DNA of 64,000 nt, from the NCBI GenBank assembly GCA_023078555.1, contig CM041199.1:10403943-10467942 (forward strand), written 5' to 3'. This DNA comes from Ulva prolifera. Its lineage: Eukaryota; Chlorophyta; Ulvophyceae; Ulvales; Ulvaceae. The position numbers were made by a program, and so were the translations under genes. Under the pieces are notes generated by a model. The model was not told the DNA's origin and made no database searches. It was given only the letters and a program-made list of their open reading frames with translations. Positions 10,201-22,830 of the stretch are shown here, piece after piece; positions within the stretch are counted from its first letter, which is position 1, and each line of letters begins with the position of its first letter.

Positions 10201-13196
10201 ATGGACTTGGTTGTAGCCACGCAACCACCCGCGCAGCAAAAGGTACGTTGCCATCAACATTCCAAGATGTTGGGGGGTATGGGATGTCCATCATTCATTG
10301 CGTATTTTCTGCAGACACCATGGCGTGGTGTGGTGCAAAAGTGTACACTTTCCACCAACCCATGTGAATGGACTTGGTTGTAGCCACGCAACCCCCCGCG
10401 CATCAAAAGGTACATCGCCATCAACATTCCAAGATGTTGGGGGGTATGGGATGTCCATCATTCATTGCGTATTTTCTGCAGACACCATGGAGTGGTGTGG
10501 TGCAAAAGTGCACACTTTCCACCAACCCATGTGAATGGACTTGGTTGTAGCCACGCAACCCCCCGCGCATCAAAAGGTACGTCGCCATGAACATTCCAAG
10601 ATGTTGGGGGGTATGGGATGATTATCATTCATTGCATATTTGCTGCTGACTCCCAGGAGTGGCGTGGGGCAAAAGTGCACACTTTTCACCAACCATGTGA
10701 ATGGACTTGGTTGTAGCCACGCAACCCCCCGCGCATCAAAAGGTACGTCGCCATGAACATTCCAAGATGTTGGAGGGTATGGGATGATTATCATTCATTG
10801 CATATTTGCTGCTGACTCCCGGGAGTGGCGTGGGGCAAAAGTGCACACTTTTCACCAACCTTGTGAATGGACTTGGCTATAGACAAGCATACCCCCGCGC
10901 ACCATAGGGAAGTTGCCAGAAACATCCTTTGATTCTGAAAGATCTAGGACGTCAAGTATGCATTGCACAGTTGTTGCTAACTCCTAGGAGTGGCGTGGAA
11001 CAAAAGTGCACACTTTTCACCAACCATGTGAATGGACTTGGTTGTAGCCACGCAACCCCCCGCGCAGCAAAAGGTACGTCGCCATCAACATTCCAAGATT
11101 TTGGGGGGTATGGGATGTCCATCATTCATTGCGTATTTTCTGCAGACACCATGGCGTGGTGTGGTGCAAAAGTGCACATTTTCCACCAACCCATGTGAAT
11201 GGACTTGGTTGTACCCACGCACCCCCTGCGCATCAAAAGGTACGTCGCCATCAACATTCCAAGATGTTGGGGGGTATGGGATGTCCATCATTCATTGCGT
11301 ATTTTCTGCAGACACCATGGAGTGGTGTGGTGCAAAAGTGCACACTTTCCACCAACCCATGTGAATGGACTTGGTTGTAGCCACGCAACCCCCCGCGCAT
11401 CAAAAGGTACGTCCCCATGAACATTCAAAGATGTTGGGGGGTATGGGATGTCCATCATTCATTGCGTATTTTCTGCAGACACCATGGAGTGGTGTGGTGC
11501 AAAAGTGCACACTTTCCACCAACCCATGTGAATGGACTTGGTTGTAGCCACGCAACCCCCCGCGCATCAAAAGGTACGTCCCCATGAACATTCCAAGATG
11601 TTGGGGGGTATGGGATGTCCATCATCCATTGCGTATTTTCTGCAGACACCATGGAGTGGTGTGGTGCAAAAGTGCACACTTTCCACCAACCCATGTGAAT
11701 GGACTTGGTTGTAGCCACGCAACCCCCCGCGCATCAAAAGGTACGTCGCCATGAACATTCCAAGATGTTGTGGGGTATGGGATGATTATCATTCATTGCA
11801 TATTTGCTGCTGACTCCCAGGAGTGGCGTGGGGCAAAAGTGCACACTTTTCACCAACCTTGTGAACGGACTTGGCTATAGACAAGCATACCCCCGCGCAC
11901 CATAGGGAAGTTGCCAGAAACATCCTTTGATTCTGAAAGATCTAGGACGTCAAGTATGCATTGCACAGTTGTTGCTAACTCCTAGGAGTGGCGTGGAACA
12001 AAAGTGCACACTTTTCACCAACCATGTGAATGGACTTGGTTGTAGCCACGCAACCCCCCGCGCAGCAAAAGGTACGTTGCCATCAACATTCCAAGATGTT
12101 GGGGGGTATGGGATGTCCATCATTCATTGCGTATTTTCTGCAGACACCATGGCGTGGTGTGGTGCAAAAGTGTACACTTTCCACCAACCCATGTGAATGG
12201 ACTTGGTTGTAGCCACGCAACCCCCCGCGCATCAAAAGGTACATCGCCATCAACATTCCAAGATGTTGGGGGGTATGGGATGTCCATCATTCATTGCGTA
12301 TTTTCTGCAGACACCATGGAGTGGTGTGGTGCAAAAGTGCACACTTTCCACCAACCCATGTGAATGGACTTGGTTGTAGCCACGCAACCCCCCGCGCATC
12401 AAAAGGTACGTCCCCATGAACATTCCAAGATGTTGGGGGGTATGGGATGTCCATCATCCATTGCGTATTTTCTGCAGACACCATGGAGTGGTGTGGTGCA
12501 AAAGTGCACACTTTCCACCAACCCATGTGAATGGACTTGGTTGTAGCCACGCAACCCCCCGCGCATCAAAAGGTACGTCGCCATGAACATTCCAAGATGT
12601 TGTGGGGTATGGGATGATTATCATTCATTGCATATTTGCTGCTGACTCCCAGGAGTGGCGTGGGGCAAAAGTGCACACTTTCACCAACAATGTGAATGGA
12701 CTTGGTTGTAGCCACGCAACCCCCCGCGCATGAAAAGGTACATCGCCATCAACATTCCAAGATGTTGGGGGGTATGGGATGTCCATCACTCATTGCGTAT
12801 TTTCTGCAGACACCATGGAGTGGTGTGGTGCAAAAGTGGACACTTTCCACCAACCCATGTGAATGGACTTGGTTGTAGCCACGCAACCCCCCGCGCATCA
12901 AAAGGTACGTCCCCATGAACATTCAAAGATGTCGGGGGGTATGGGATGTCCATCATCCATTGCGTATTTTCTGCAGACACCATGGAGTGGTGTGGTGCAA
13001 AAGTGCACACTTTCCACCAACCCATGTGAATGGACTTGGTTGTAGCCACGCAACCCCCCGCGCATCAAAAGGTACGTCCCCATGAACATTCAAAGATGTC
13101 GGGGGGTATGGGATGTCCATCATCCATTGCGTATTTTCTGCAGACACCATGGAGTGGTGTGGTGCAAAAGTGCACACTTTCCACCAACCCATGTGA
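10201..13196 (+). repeat. Zone I, right mosaic
   Basis: 10201-11031 repeats 7035-7865, and 11365-12029 repeats 8200-8864, but the pieces are joined in a new order by the GATTTT and five-C monomers at 11032 and 11199. From about 12.68 kb isolated substitutions become more frequent: an AACAATG anchor flank near 12690, CATCACTC near 12786, GTGGACAC near 12838, and GATGTCGGGG in two consecutive monomers at 12863 and 13030. Those last two monomers look like a recent one-monomer duplication. Confidence 0.85.
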
Positions 13197-16100
13197 ATGC
13201 ACTTGGTTGTAGCCACGCAACCCCCGCGCATCAAAAGGTACGTCGCCATGAACATTCCAAGATGTTGGGGGGTATGGGATGTCCATCATTCATTGCGTAT
13301 TTTCTGCAGACACCATGGCGTGGTGTGGTGCAAAAAGTGCACACTTTCCACCAACCCATGTGAATGCACTTGGTTGTAGCCACGCAACCCCCCGCGCATC
13401 AAAAGGTACGTCGCCATGAAACATTCAAAGATGTTGGGGGGTATGGATGTCCATCATTCATTGCGTATTTTCTGCAGACACCATGGCGTGGTGTGGTGCA
13501 AAAGTGCACACTTTCCACCAACCCATGTGAATGGACTTGGTTGTAGCCACGCAACCCCCCGCGCATCAAAAGGTACGTCCCATGGACATTCAAAGATGTT
13601 GGGGGGTATGGGATGTCCATCATTCCATTGCGTATTTTCTGCAGACACCATGGAGTGGTGTGGTGCAAAAATGCACACTTTCCACCAACCCATGTGAATG
13701 GACTTGGTTGTAGCCACGCAACCACCCGCGCAGCAAAAGGTACGTTGCCATCAACATTCCAAGATGTTGGGGGGTATGGGATGTCCATCATTCATTGCGT
13801 ATTTTCTGCAGACACCATGGAGTGGTGTGGTGCAAAAGTGCTACACTTTCCACCAACCCATGTGAATGGACTTGGTTGTAGCCACGCAACCCCCCGCGCA
13901 TCAAAAGGTACATCGCCATCAACATTCCAAGATGTTGGGGGGTATGGGATGTCCATCATTCATTGCGTATTTTCTGCAGACACCATGGAGTGGTGTGGTG
14001 CAAAAGTGCACACTTTCCACCAACCCATGTGAATGGACTTGGTTGTAGCCACGCAACCCCCCGCGCATCAAAAGGTACGTCGCCATGAACATTCCCAAGA
14101 TGTTGGGGGGTATGGGGATGATTATCATTCATTGCATATTTGCTGCTGACTCCAGGAGTGGCGTGGGGGCAAAGTGCACACTTTTCACCCAACATGTGAA
14201 TGGACTTGGTTGTAGCCACGCAACCCCCCGCGCATCAAAAGGTTACGTCGCCATGAACATTCCAAGATGTTGGAGGGTATGGGATGATTATCATTCATTG
14301 CATATTTGCTGATGACTCCCGGGAGTGGCGTGGGCAAAAGTGCACACTTTTCACCAACTTGTGAATGGACTTGGCTATAGACAAGCATACCCCCGCGCAC
14401 CATAGGGAAGTTGCCAGAAACATCCTTTGATTCTGAAAGATCTAGGACGTCAAGTATGCCATTGACACAGTTGTTGCTAACTCACAAAAGTGCACACTTT
14501 TCACCAACCATGTGAATGGACTTGGTTGTAGCCACGCAAACCCCGCGCAGCAAAGGTACGTCGCCATCAACATTCCAAGATTTGGGGGGTATGGGATGTC
14601 CATCATCATTGCGTATTTCTGCGACACCATGGCGTGGTTGTGGTGCAAAAGTGCACATTTTCCACCAACCATGTTGAATGGACTTGGTTTTGTACCCACG
14701 CACCCCCTGCGCATCAAAAGGTACGTCGCCATCAACATTCCAAGATGTTGGGGGGTAGGGATGTCCATCATTCATTGCGTATTTTCTGCAGACACCAATG
14801 AGTGGTGTGGTGCAAAGTGCACACTTTCCACCAAACCCATGTGAATGGACTTGGTTGTAGCCACGCAACCCCCCGCGCATCAAAAGGTACGTCCCATGAA
14901 CATTCAAAGATGCTGGGGGGTATGGGATGTCCATCATTCATGCGTATTTTCTGCCAGGACACCCATGGAGTGGTGTGGTGCAAAAGTGTACACTTTCCAC
15001 CAACCCATGTGAATGGACTTGGTTGTAGCCACGCAACCCCCGCGCATCAAAAGGTACAGTCGCCATCAACATTCCAAGATGTTGGGGGGTATGGGATGTC
15101 CATCATTCATTGCGTATTTTCTGCAGACACCATGGAGTGGTGTAATGCAAAAGTGCACACTTTCCACCAACCCATGTGAATGGACTTGGTTGTAGCCACG
15201 CAACCCCCCGCGCATGAAAAGGTACGTCGCCATGAACATTCCAAGATGTTGGGGGGTATGGGATGATTATCATTCATTGCATATTTGCTGCTGACTCCCA
15301 GGAGTGGCGTGGGGCAAAAGTGCACACTTTTCACCAACCATTGTGAATGGACTTGGCTATAGACAAGCATACCCCCGCGCACCATAGGGAAGTTGCCAGA
15401 AACATCCTTGATTCTGAAAGATCTAGGACGTCAAGTATGCATTGCACAGTTGTTGCTAACTCCCAGGAGTGGCGTGGAACAAAAGTGCAACTTTTTCACC
15501 AACCATGTGAATGGACTTGGTTGTAGCCACGCAACCCCCCGCGCAGCAAAAGGTACGTTGCCATCAACATTCCAATATGTTGGGGGGTATGGGATGTCCA
15601 TCATTCATTGCGTATTTTCTGCAGACACCCATGGAGTGGGTGTGATGCAAAAGTGTACACTTTTCCACCAACCCATGTGAATGGACTTGGTTGTAGCCAC
15701 GCAACCCCCCGCGCATCAAAGGTACATCGCCATCAACATTCCAAGACGTTGGGGGTATGGGATGTCCATCATTCATTGCGTATTTTCTGCAGACACCATG
15801 GAGTGGTGTGGTGCAAAAGTGCACACTTTCCACCAACCCATGTGAATGGACTTGGTTGTAGCCACGCAAACCCCCCGCCGCATCAAAAGGTACGTCGCCA
15901 TGAACATTCCAAGATGTTAGGGGGTATGGGATGTCTATCATTCATTGCATATTTGCTGCTGACTCCCAGGAGTGGCGTGGGGCAAAAGTGCACACTTTCA
16001 CCAACCATGTGAATGGACTTGGTTGTAGCCACGCAACCCCCCGCGCATCAAAAGGTACGTCGCCATGAACATTCCAAGATGTTGGAGGGTATGGGATGAT

Positions 16101-16440
16101 TATCATTCATTGCACATTTGCTGCTGACTCCCAGGAGTGGCGTGGGGCAAAAGTGCACACTTTTCACCAACCTTGTGAATGGACTTGGCTATAGACAAGC
16201 ATACCCCCCGCGCACCATAGGGAAGTTGCCAGAAACATCCTTTGATTCTGAAAGATCTAGGACGTCAAGTATGCATTGCACAGTTGTTGCTAACTCCTAG
16301 GAGTGGCGTGGAACAAAAGTGCACACTTTCACCAAACCATGTGAATGGACTTGGTTGTAGCCACGCAACCCCCCGCGCAGCAAAAGGTACGTTGCCATCA
16401 ACATTCAAAAGATGTTGGGGGTATGGGATGTCCATCATTC
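13197..16440 (+). repeat. Indel-rich stretch of the array, probably low-quality consensus
   Basis: The same monomer classes continue, but nearly every monomer carries one or more single-base insertions or deletions, many in homopolymers. Examples are six C reduced to five near 13211, AAAA extended to five near 13333, an extra A near 13420, a lost G near 13446, a lost C near 13579, an inserted T near 13841, an extra C near 14095 and an inserted T near 14243. About 17 bases are missing in the C monomer near 14484, and a T is lost near 15407. Before 13.2 kb and after 16.44 kb such indels almost vanish. C landmarks lie at 14365, 15347 and 16179. The pattern suggests unpolished long-read sequence or a patched gap. 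Confidence 0.8.
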
Positions 16441-18800
16441 ATTGCGTATTTTCTGCAGACACCATGGAGTGGTGTGATGCAAAAGTGTACACTTTCCACC
16501 AACCCATGTGAATGGACTTGGTTGTAGCCACGCAACCCCCCGCGCATCAAAAGGTACATCGCCATCAACATTCCAAGATGTTGGGGGGTATGGGATGTCC
16601 ATCATTCATTGCGTATTTTCTGCAGACACCATGGAGTGGTGTGGTGCAAAAGTGCACACTTTCCACCAACCCATGTGAATGGACTTGGTTGTAGCCACGC
16701 AACCCCCCGCGCATCAAAAGGTACGTCGCCATGAACATTCCAAGATGTTGGGGGGTATGGGATGTCCATCATTCATTGCGTATTTTCTGCAGACACCAGG
16801 GAGTGGTGTGGTGCAAAAGTGCACACTTTCCACCAACCCATGTGAATGGACTTGGTTGTAGCCACGCAACCCCCTGCGCATCAAAAGGTACGTCCCCATG
16901 AACATTCAAAGATGTTGGGGGGTATGGGATGTCCATCATTCATTGCGTATTTTCTGCAGACACCAGGGAGTGGTGTGGTGCAAAAGTGCACACTTTCCAC
17001 CAACCCATGTGAATGGACTTGGTTGTAGCCACGCAACCCCCTGCGCATCAAAAGGTACGTCCCCATGAACATTCAAAGATGTTGGGGGGTATGGGATGTC
17101 CATCATTCATTGCGTATTTTCTGCAGACACCAGGGAGTGGTGTGGTGCAAAAGTGCACACTTTCCACCAACCCATGTGAATGGACTTGGTTGTAGCCACG
17201 CAACCCCCCGCGCATCAAAAGGTACGTCGCCATGAACATTCCAAGATGTTGGGGGGTATGGGATGATTATCATTCATTGCATATTTGCTGCTGACTCCCA
17301 GGAGTGGCGTGGGGCAAAAGTGCACACTTTTCACCAACCATGTGAATGGACTTGGTTGTAGCCACGCAACCCCCCGCGCATCAAAAGGTACGTCGCCATG
17401 AACATTCCAAGATGTTGGAGGGTATGGGATGATTATCATTCATTGCATATTTGCTGCTGACTCCCAGGAGTGGCGTGGGGCAAAAGTGCACACTTTTCAC
17501 CAACCTTGTGAATGGACTTGGCTATAGACAAGCATACCCCCGCGCACCATAGGGAAGTTGCCAGAAACATCCTTTGATTCTGAAAGATCTAGGACGTCAA
17601 GTATGCATTGCACAGTTGTTGCTAACTCCCAAGAGTGGCGTGGAACAAAAGTGCACACTTTTCACCAACCATGTGAATGGACTTGGTTGTAGCCACGCAA
17701 CCCCCCGCGCAGCAAAAGGTACGTCGCCATGAACATTCCAAGATGTTGGGGGGTATGGGATGATTATCATTCATTGCATATTTGCTGCTGACTCCCAGGA
17801 GTGGCGTGGGGCAAAAGTGCACACTTTTCACCAACCATGTGAATGGACTTGGCTATAGACAAGCATACCCCCGCGCACCATAGGGAAGTTGCCAGAAACA
17901 TCCTTTGATTCTGAAAGATCTAGGACGTCAAGTATGCATTGCACAGTTGTTGCTAACTCCCAGGAGTGGCGTGGAACAAAAGTGCACACTTTTCACCAAC
18001 CATGTGAATGGACTTGGTTGTAGCCACGCAACCCCCCGCGCAGCAAAAGGTACGTTGCCATCAACATTCCAAGATGTTGGGGGGTATGGGATGTCCATCA
18101 TTCATTGCGTATTTTCTGCAGACACCATGGAGTGGTGTGGTGCAAAAGTGTACACTTTCCACCAACCCATGTGAATGGACTTGGTTGTAGCCACGCAACC
18201 CCCCGCGCATCAAAAGGTACATCGCCATCAACATTCCAAGATGTTGGGGGGTATGGGATGTCCATCATTCATTGCGTATTTTCTGCAGACACCATGGAGT
18301 GGTGTAATGCAAAAGTGCACACTTTCCACCAACCCATGTGAATGGACTTGGTTGTAGCCACGCAACCCCCCGCGCATGAAAAGGTACGTCGCCATGAACA
18401 TTCCAAGATGTTGGGGGGTATGGGATGATTATCATTCATTGCATATTTGCTGCTGACTCCCAGGAGTGGCGTGGGGCAAAAGTGCACACTTTTCACCAAC
18501 CATGTGAATGGACTTGGCTATAGACAAGCATACCCCCGCGCACCATAGGGAAGTTGCCAGAAACATCCTTTGATTCTGAAAGATCTAGGACGTCAAGTAT
18601 GCATTGCACAGTTGTTGCTAACTCCCAGGAGTGGCGTGGAACAAAAGTGCACACTTTTCACCAACCATGTGAATGGACTTGGTTGTAGCCACGCAACCCC
18701 CCGCGCAGCAAAAGGTACGTTGCCATCAACATTCCAATATGTTGGGGGGTATGGGATGTCCATCATTCATTGCGTATTTTCTGCAGACACCATGGAGTGG
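16441..18800 (+). repeat. Zone II, left mosaic
   Basis: This holds about 14 monomers with clean sequence again and C landmarks at 17512, 17843 and 18508. It contains three consecutive monomers with CACCAGGG, which lose the NcoI site, and one C-B-C triplet. The zone II variants GCACATTTG, GTTAGGGGG, CCAATATG and CATTCAAAAG become dominant from here on. Confidence 0.87.
16846..17179 (+). repeat. Tandem single-monomer duplication (2 x 167 bp)
   Basis: The monomers at 16846 and 17013 appear identical base for base. Both have CCCCCTGCGC, the TACGTCCCCATG front and CACCAGGG in place of CCATGG. The preceding monomer at 16679 shares the CACCAGGG rear. It reads as a very recent local duplication out of register by one monomer. 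Confidence 0.88.
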
Positions 18801-21800
18801 TGTGATGCAAAAGTGTACACTTTCCACCAACCCATGTGAATGGACTTGGTTGTAGCCACGCAACCCCCCGCGCATCAAAAGGTACATCGCCATCAACATT
18901 CCAAGACGTTGGGGGGTATGGGATGTCCATCATTCATTGCGTATTTTCTGCAGACACCATGGAGTGGTGTGGTGCAAAAGTGCACACTTTCCACCAACCC
19001 ATGTGAATGGACTTGGTTGTAGCCACGCAACCCCCCGCGCATCAAAAGGTACGTCGCCATGAACATTCCAAGATGTTAGGGGGTATGGGATGATTATCAT
19101 TCATTGCATATTTGCTGCTGACTCCCAGGAGTGGCGTGGGGCAAAAGTGCACACTTTTCACCAACCATGTGAATGGACTTGGTTGTAGCCACGCAACCCC
19201 CCGCGCATCAAAAGGTACGTCGCCATGAACATTCCAAGATGTTGGAGGGTATGGGATGATTATCATTCATTGCACATTTGCTGCTGACTCCCAGGAGTGG
19301 CGTGGGGCAAAAGTGCACACTTTTCACCAACCTTGTGAATGGACTTGGCTATAGACAAGCATACCCCCGCGCACCATAGGGAAGTTGCCAGAAACATCCT
19401 TTGATTCTGAAAGATCTAGGACGTCAAGTATGCATTGCACAGTTGTTGCTAACTCCTAGGAGTGGCGTGGAACAAAAGTGCACACTTTTCACCAACCATG
19501 TGAATGGACTTGGTTGTAGCCACGCAACCCCCCGCGCAGCAAAAGGTACGTTGCCATCAACATTCAAAAGATGTTGGGGGGTATGGGATGTCCATCATTC
19601 ATTGCGTATTTTCTGCAGACACCATGGAGTGGTGTGATGCAAAAGTGTACACTTTCCACCAACCCATGTGAATGGACTTGGTTGTAGCCACGCAACCCCC
19701 CGCGCATCAAAAGGTACATCGCCATCAACATTCCAAGATGTTGGGGGGTATGGGATGTCCATCATTCATTGCGTATTTTCTGCAGACACCATGGAGTGGT
19801 GTGGTGCAAAAGTGCACACTTTCCACCAACCCATGTGAATGGACTTGGTTGTAGCCACGCAACCCCCCGCGCATCAAAAGGTACATCGCCATCAACATTC
19901 CAAGATGTTGGGGGGTATGGGATGTCCATCATTCATTGCGTATTTTCTGCAGACACCATGGAGTGGTGTAATGCAAAAGTGCACACTTTCCACCAACCCA
20001 TGTGAATGGACTTGGTTGTAGCCACGCAACCCCCCGCGCATGAAAAGGTACGTCGCCATGAACATTCCAAGATGTTGGGGGGTATGGGATGATTATCATT
20101 CATTGCATATTTGCTGCTGACTCCCAGGAGTGGCGTGGGGCAAAAGTGCACACTTTTCACCAACCATGTGAATGGACTTGGCTATAGACAAGCATACCCC
20201 CGCGCACCATAGGGAAGTTGCCAGAAACATCCTTTGATTCTGAAAGATCTAGGACGTCAAGTATGCATTGCACAGTTGTTGCTAACTCCCAGGAGTGGCG
20301 TGGAACAAAAGTGCACACTTTTCACCAACCATGTGAATGGACTTGGTTGTAGCCACGCAACCCCCCGCGCAGCAAAAGGTACGTTGCCATCAACATTCCA
20401 ATATGTTGGGGGGTATGGGATGTCCATCATTCATTGCGTATTTTCTGCAGACACCATGGAGTGGTGTGATGCAAAAGTGTACACTTTCCACCAACCCATG
20501 TGAATGGACTTGGTTGTAGCCACGCAACCCCCCGCGCATCAAAAGGTACATCGCCATCAACATTCCAAGACGTTGGGGGGTATGGGATGTCCATCATTCA
20601 TTGCGTATTTTCTGCAGACACCATGGAGTGGTGTGGTGCAAAAGTGCACACTTTCCACCAACCCATGTGAATGGACTTGGTTGTAGCCACGCAACCCCCC
20701 GCGCATCAAAAGGTACGTCGCCATGAACATTCCAAGATGTTAGGGGGTATGGGATGATTATCATTCATTGCATATTTGCTGCTGACTCCCAGGAGTGGCG
20801 TGGGGCAAAAGTGCACACTTTTCACCAACCATGTGAATGGACTTGGTTGTAGCCACGCAACCCCCCGCGCATCAAAAGGTACGTCGCCATGAACATTCCA
20901 AGATGTTGGAGGGTATGGGATGATTATCATTCATTGCACATTTGCTGCTGACTCCCAGGAGTGGCGTGGGGCAAAAGTGCACACTTTTCACCAACCTTGT
21001 GAATTGACTTGGCTATAGACAAGCATACCCCCGCGCACCATAGGGAAGTTGCCAGAAACATCCTTTGATTCTGAAAGATCTAGGACGTCAAGTATGCATT
21101 GCACAGTTGTTGCTAACTCCTAGGAGTGGCGTGGAACAAAAGTGCACACTTTTCACCAACCATGTGAATGGACTTGGTTGTAGCCACGCAACCCCCCGCG
21201 CAGCAAAAGGTACGTTGCCATCAACATTCAAAAGATGTTGGGGGGTATGGGATGTCCATCATTCATTGCGTATTTTCTGCAGACACCATGGAGTGGTGTG
21301 ATGCAAAAGTGTACACTTTCCACCAACCCATGTGAATGGACTTGGTTGTAGCCACGCAACCCCCCGCGCATCAAAAGGTACATCGCCATCAACATTCCAA
21401 GATGTTGGGGGGTATGGGATGTCCATCATTCATTGCGTATTTTCTGCAGACACCATGGAGTGGTGTGGTGCAAAAGTGCACACTTTCCACCAACCCATGT
21501 GAATGGACTTGGTTGTAGCCACGCAACCCCCCGCGCATCAAAAGGTACGTCGCCATGAACATTCCAAGATGTTAGGGGGTATGGGATGATTATCATTCAT
21601 TGCATATTTGCTGCTGACTCCCAGGAGTGGCGTGGGGCAAAAGTGCACACTTTTCACCAACCATGTGAATGGACTTGGTTGTAGCCACGCAACCCCCCGC
21701 GCATCAAAAGGTACGTCGCCATGAACATTCCAAGATGTTGGAGGGTATGGGATGATTATCATTCATTGCATATTTGCTGCTGACTCCCAGGAGTGGCGTG

Positions 21801-21834
21801 GGGCAAAAGTGCACACTTTTCACCAACCTTGTGA

Positions 21835-22330
21835 ATGGACTTGGCTATAGACAAGTATACCCCCGCGCACCATAGGGAAGTTGCCAGAAACATCCTTTGA
21901 TTCTGAAAGATCTAGGACGTCAAGTATGCATTGCACAGTTGTTGCTAACTCCCAAGAGTGGCGTGGAACAAAAGTGCACACTTTTCACCAACCATGTGAA
22001 TGGACTTGGTTGTAGCCACGCAACCCCCCGCGCAGCAAAAGGTACGTCGCCATGAACATTCCAAGATGTTGGGGGGTATGGGATGATTATCATTCATTGC
22101 ATATTTGCTGCTGACTCCCAGGAGTGGCGTGGGGCAAAAGTGCACACTTTTCACCAACCATGTGAATGGACTTGGCTATAGACAAGCATACCCCCGCGCA
22201 CCATAGGGAAGTTGCCAGAAACATCCTTTGATTCTGAAAGATCTAGGACGTCAAGTATGCATTGCACAGTTGTTGCTAACTCCCAGGAGTGGCGTGGAAC
22301 AAAAGTGCACACTTTTCACCAACCATGTGA
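21835..22330 (+). repeat. C-B-C triplet inside HOR-II
   Basis: Two C monomers (21835 and 22166) are separated by a single CGCAGC-front B monomer, a 331-bp spacing instead of the usual 665-833 bp. The first C carries ACTCCCAAGAGT, so its short palindrome is imperfect. The arrangement recurs at 26825-27320 in the next HOR copy, and an earlier version lies at 17512-18007. Confidence 0.9.
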
Positions 22331-22664
22331 ATGGACTTGGTTGTAGCCACGCAACCCCCCGCGCAGCAAAAGGTACGTTGCCATCAACATTCCAAGATGT
22401 TGGGGGGTATGGGATGTCCATCATTCATTGCGTATTTTCTGCAGACACCATGGAGTGGTGTGGTGCAAAAGTGTACACTTTCCACCAACCCATGTGAATG
22501 GACTTGGTTGTAGCCACGCAACCCCCCGCGCATCAAAAGGTACATCGCCATCAACATTCCAAGATGTTGGGGGGTATGGGATGTCCATCATTCATTGCGT
22601 ATTTTCTGCAGACACCATGGAGTGGTGTAATGCAAAAGTGCACACTTTCCACCAACCCATGTGA

Positions 22665-22830
22665 ATGGACTTGGTTGTAGCCACGCAACCCCCCGCGCAT
22701 GAAAAGGTACGTCGCCATGAACATTCCAAGATGTTGGGGGGTATGGGATGATTATCATTCATTGCATATTTGCTGCTGACTCCCAGGAGTGGCGTGGAAC
22801 AAAAGTGCACACTTTTCACCAACCATGTGA
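22665..22830 (+). repeat. B/C hybrid monomer
   Basis: The monomer is B type through TGATTATC and ACTCCCAGGAGT. After the shared GGCGTGG it continues with the C-type AACAAAAG instead of GGCAAAAG. The next monomer has a plain GCGCATC front rather than a C front. The junction lies in sequence common to both classes, as expected of intra-monomer recombination. An identical hybrid lies at 27655-27820, so the event predates the HOR-II duplication. A third hybrid with the same join is at 60595-60760. Confidence 0.85.

Noticed and set aside
17512-18007. Transposon or foreign insertion represented by class C
   Set aside because: C aligns end to end with the other monomers in length, phase, anchor and rear half, has no target-site duplication, and always replaces exactly one monomer. 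It is a diverged monomer class.
19066-19085. Telomere-like TTAGGG in GTTAGGGGG monomers
   Set aside because: It is a single hexamer produced by one G-to-A change in the six-G run; there are no tandem TTAGGG units.
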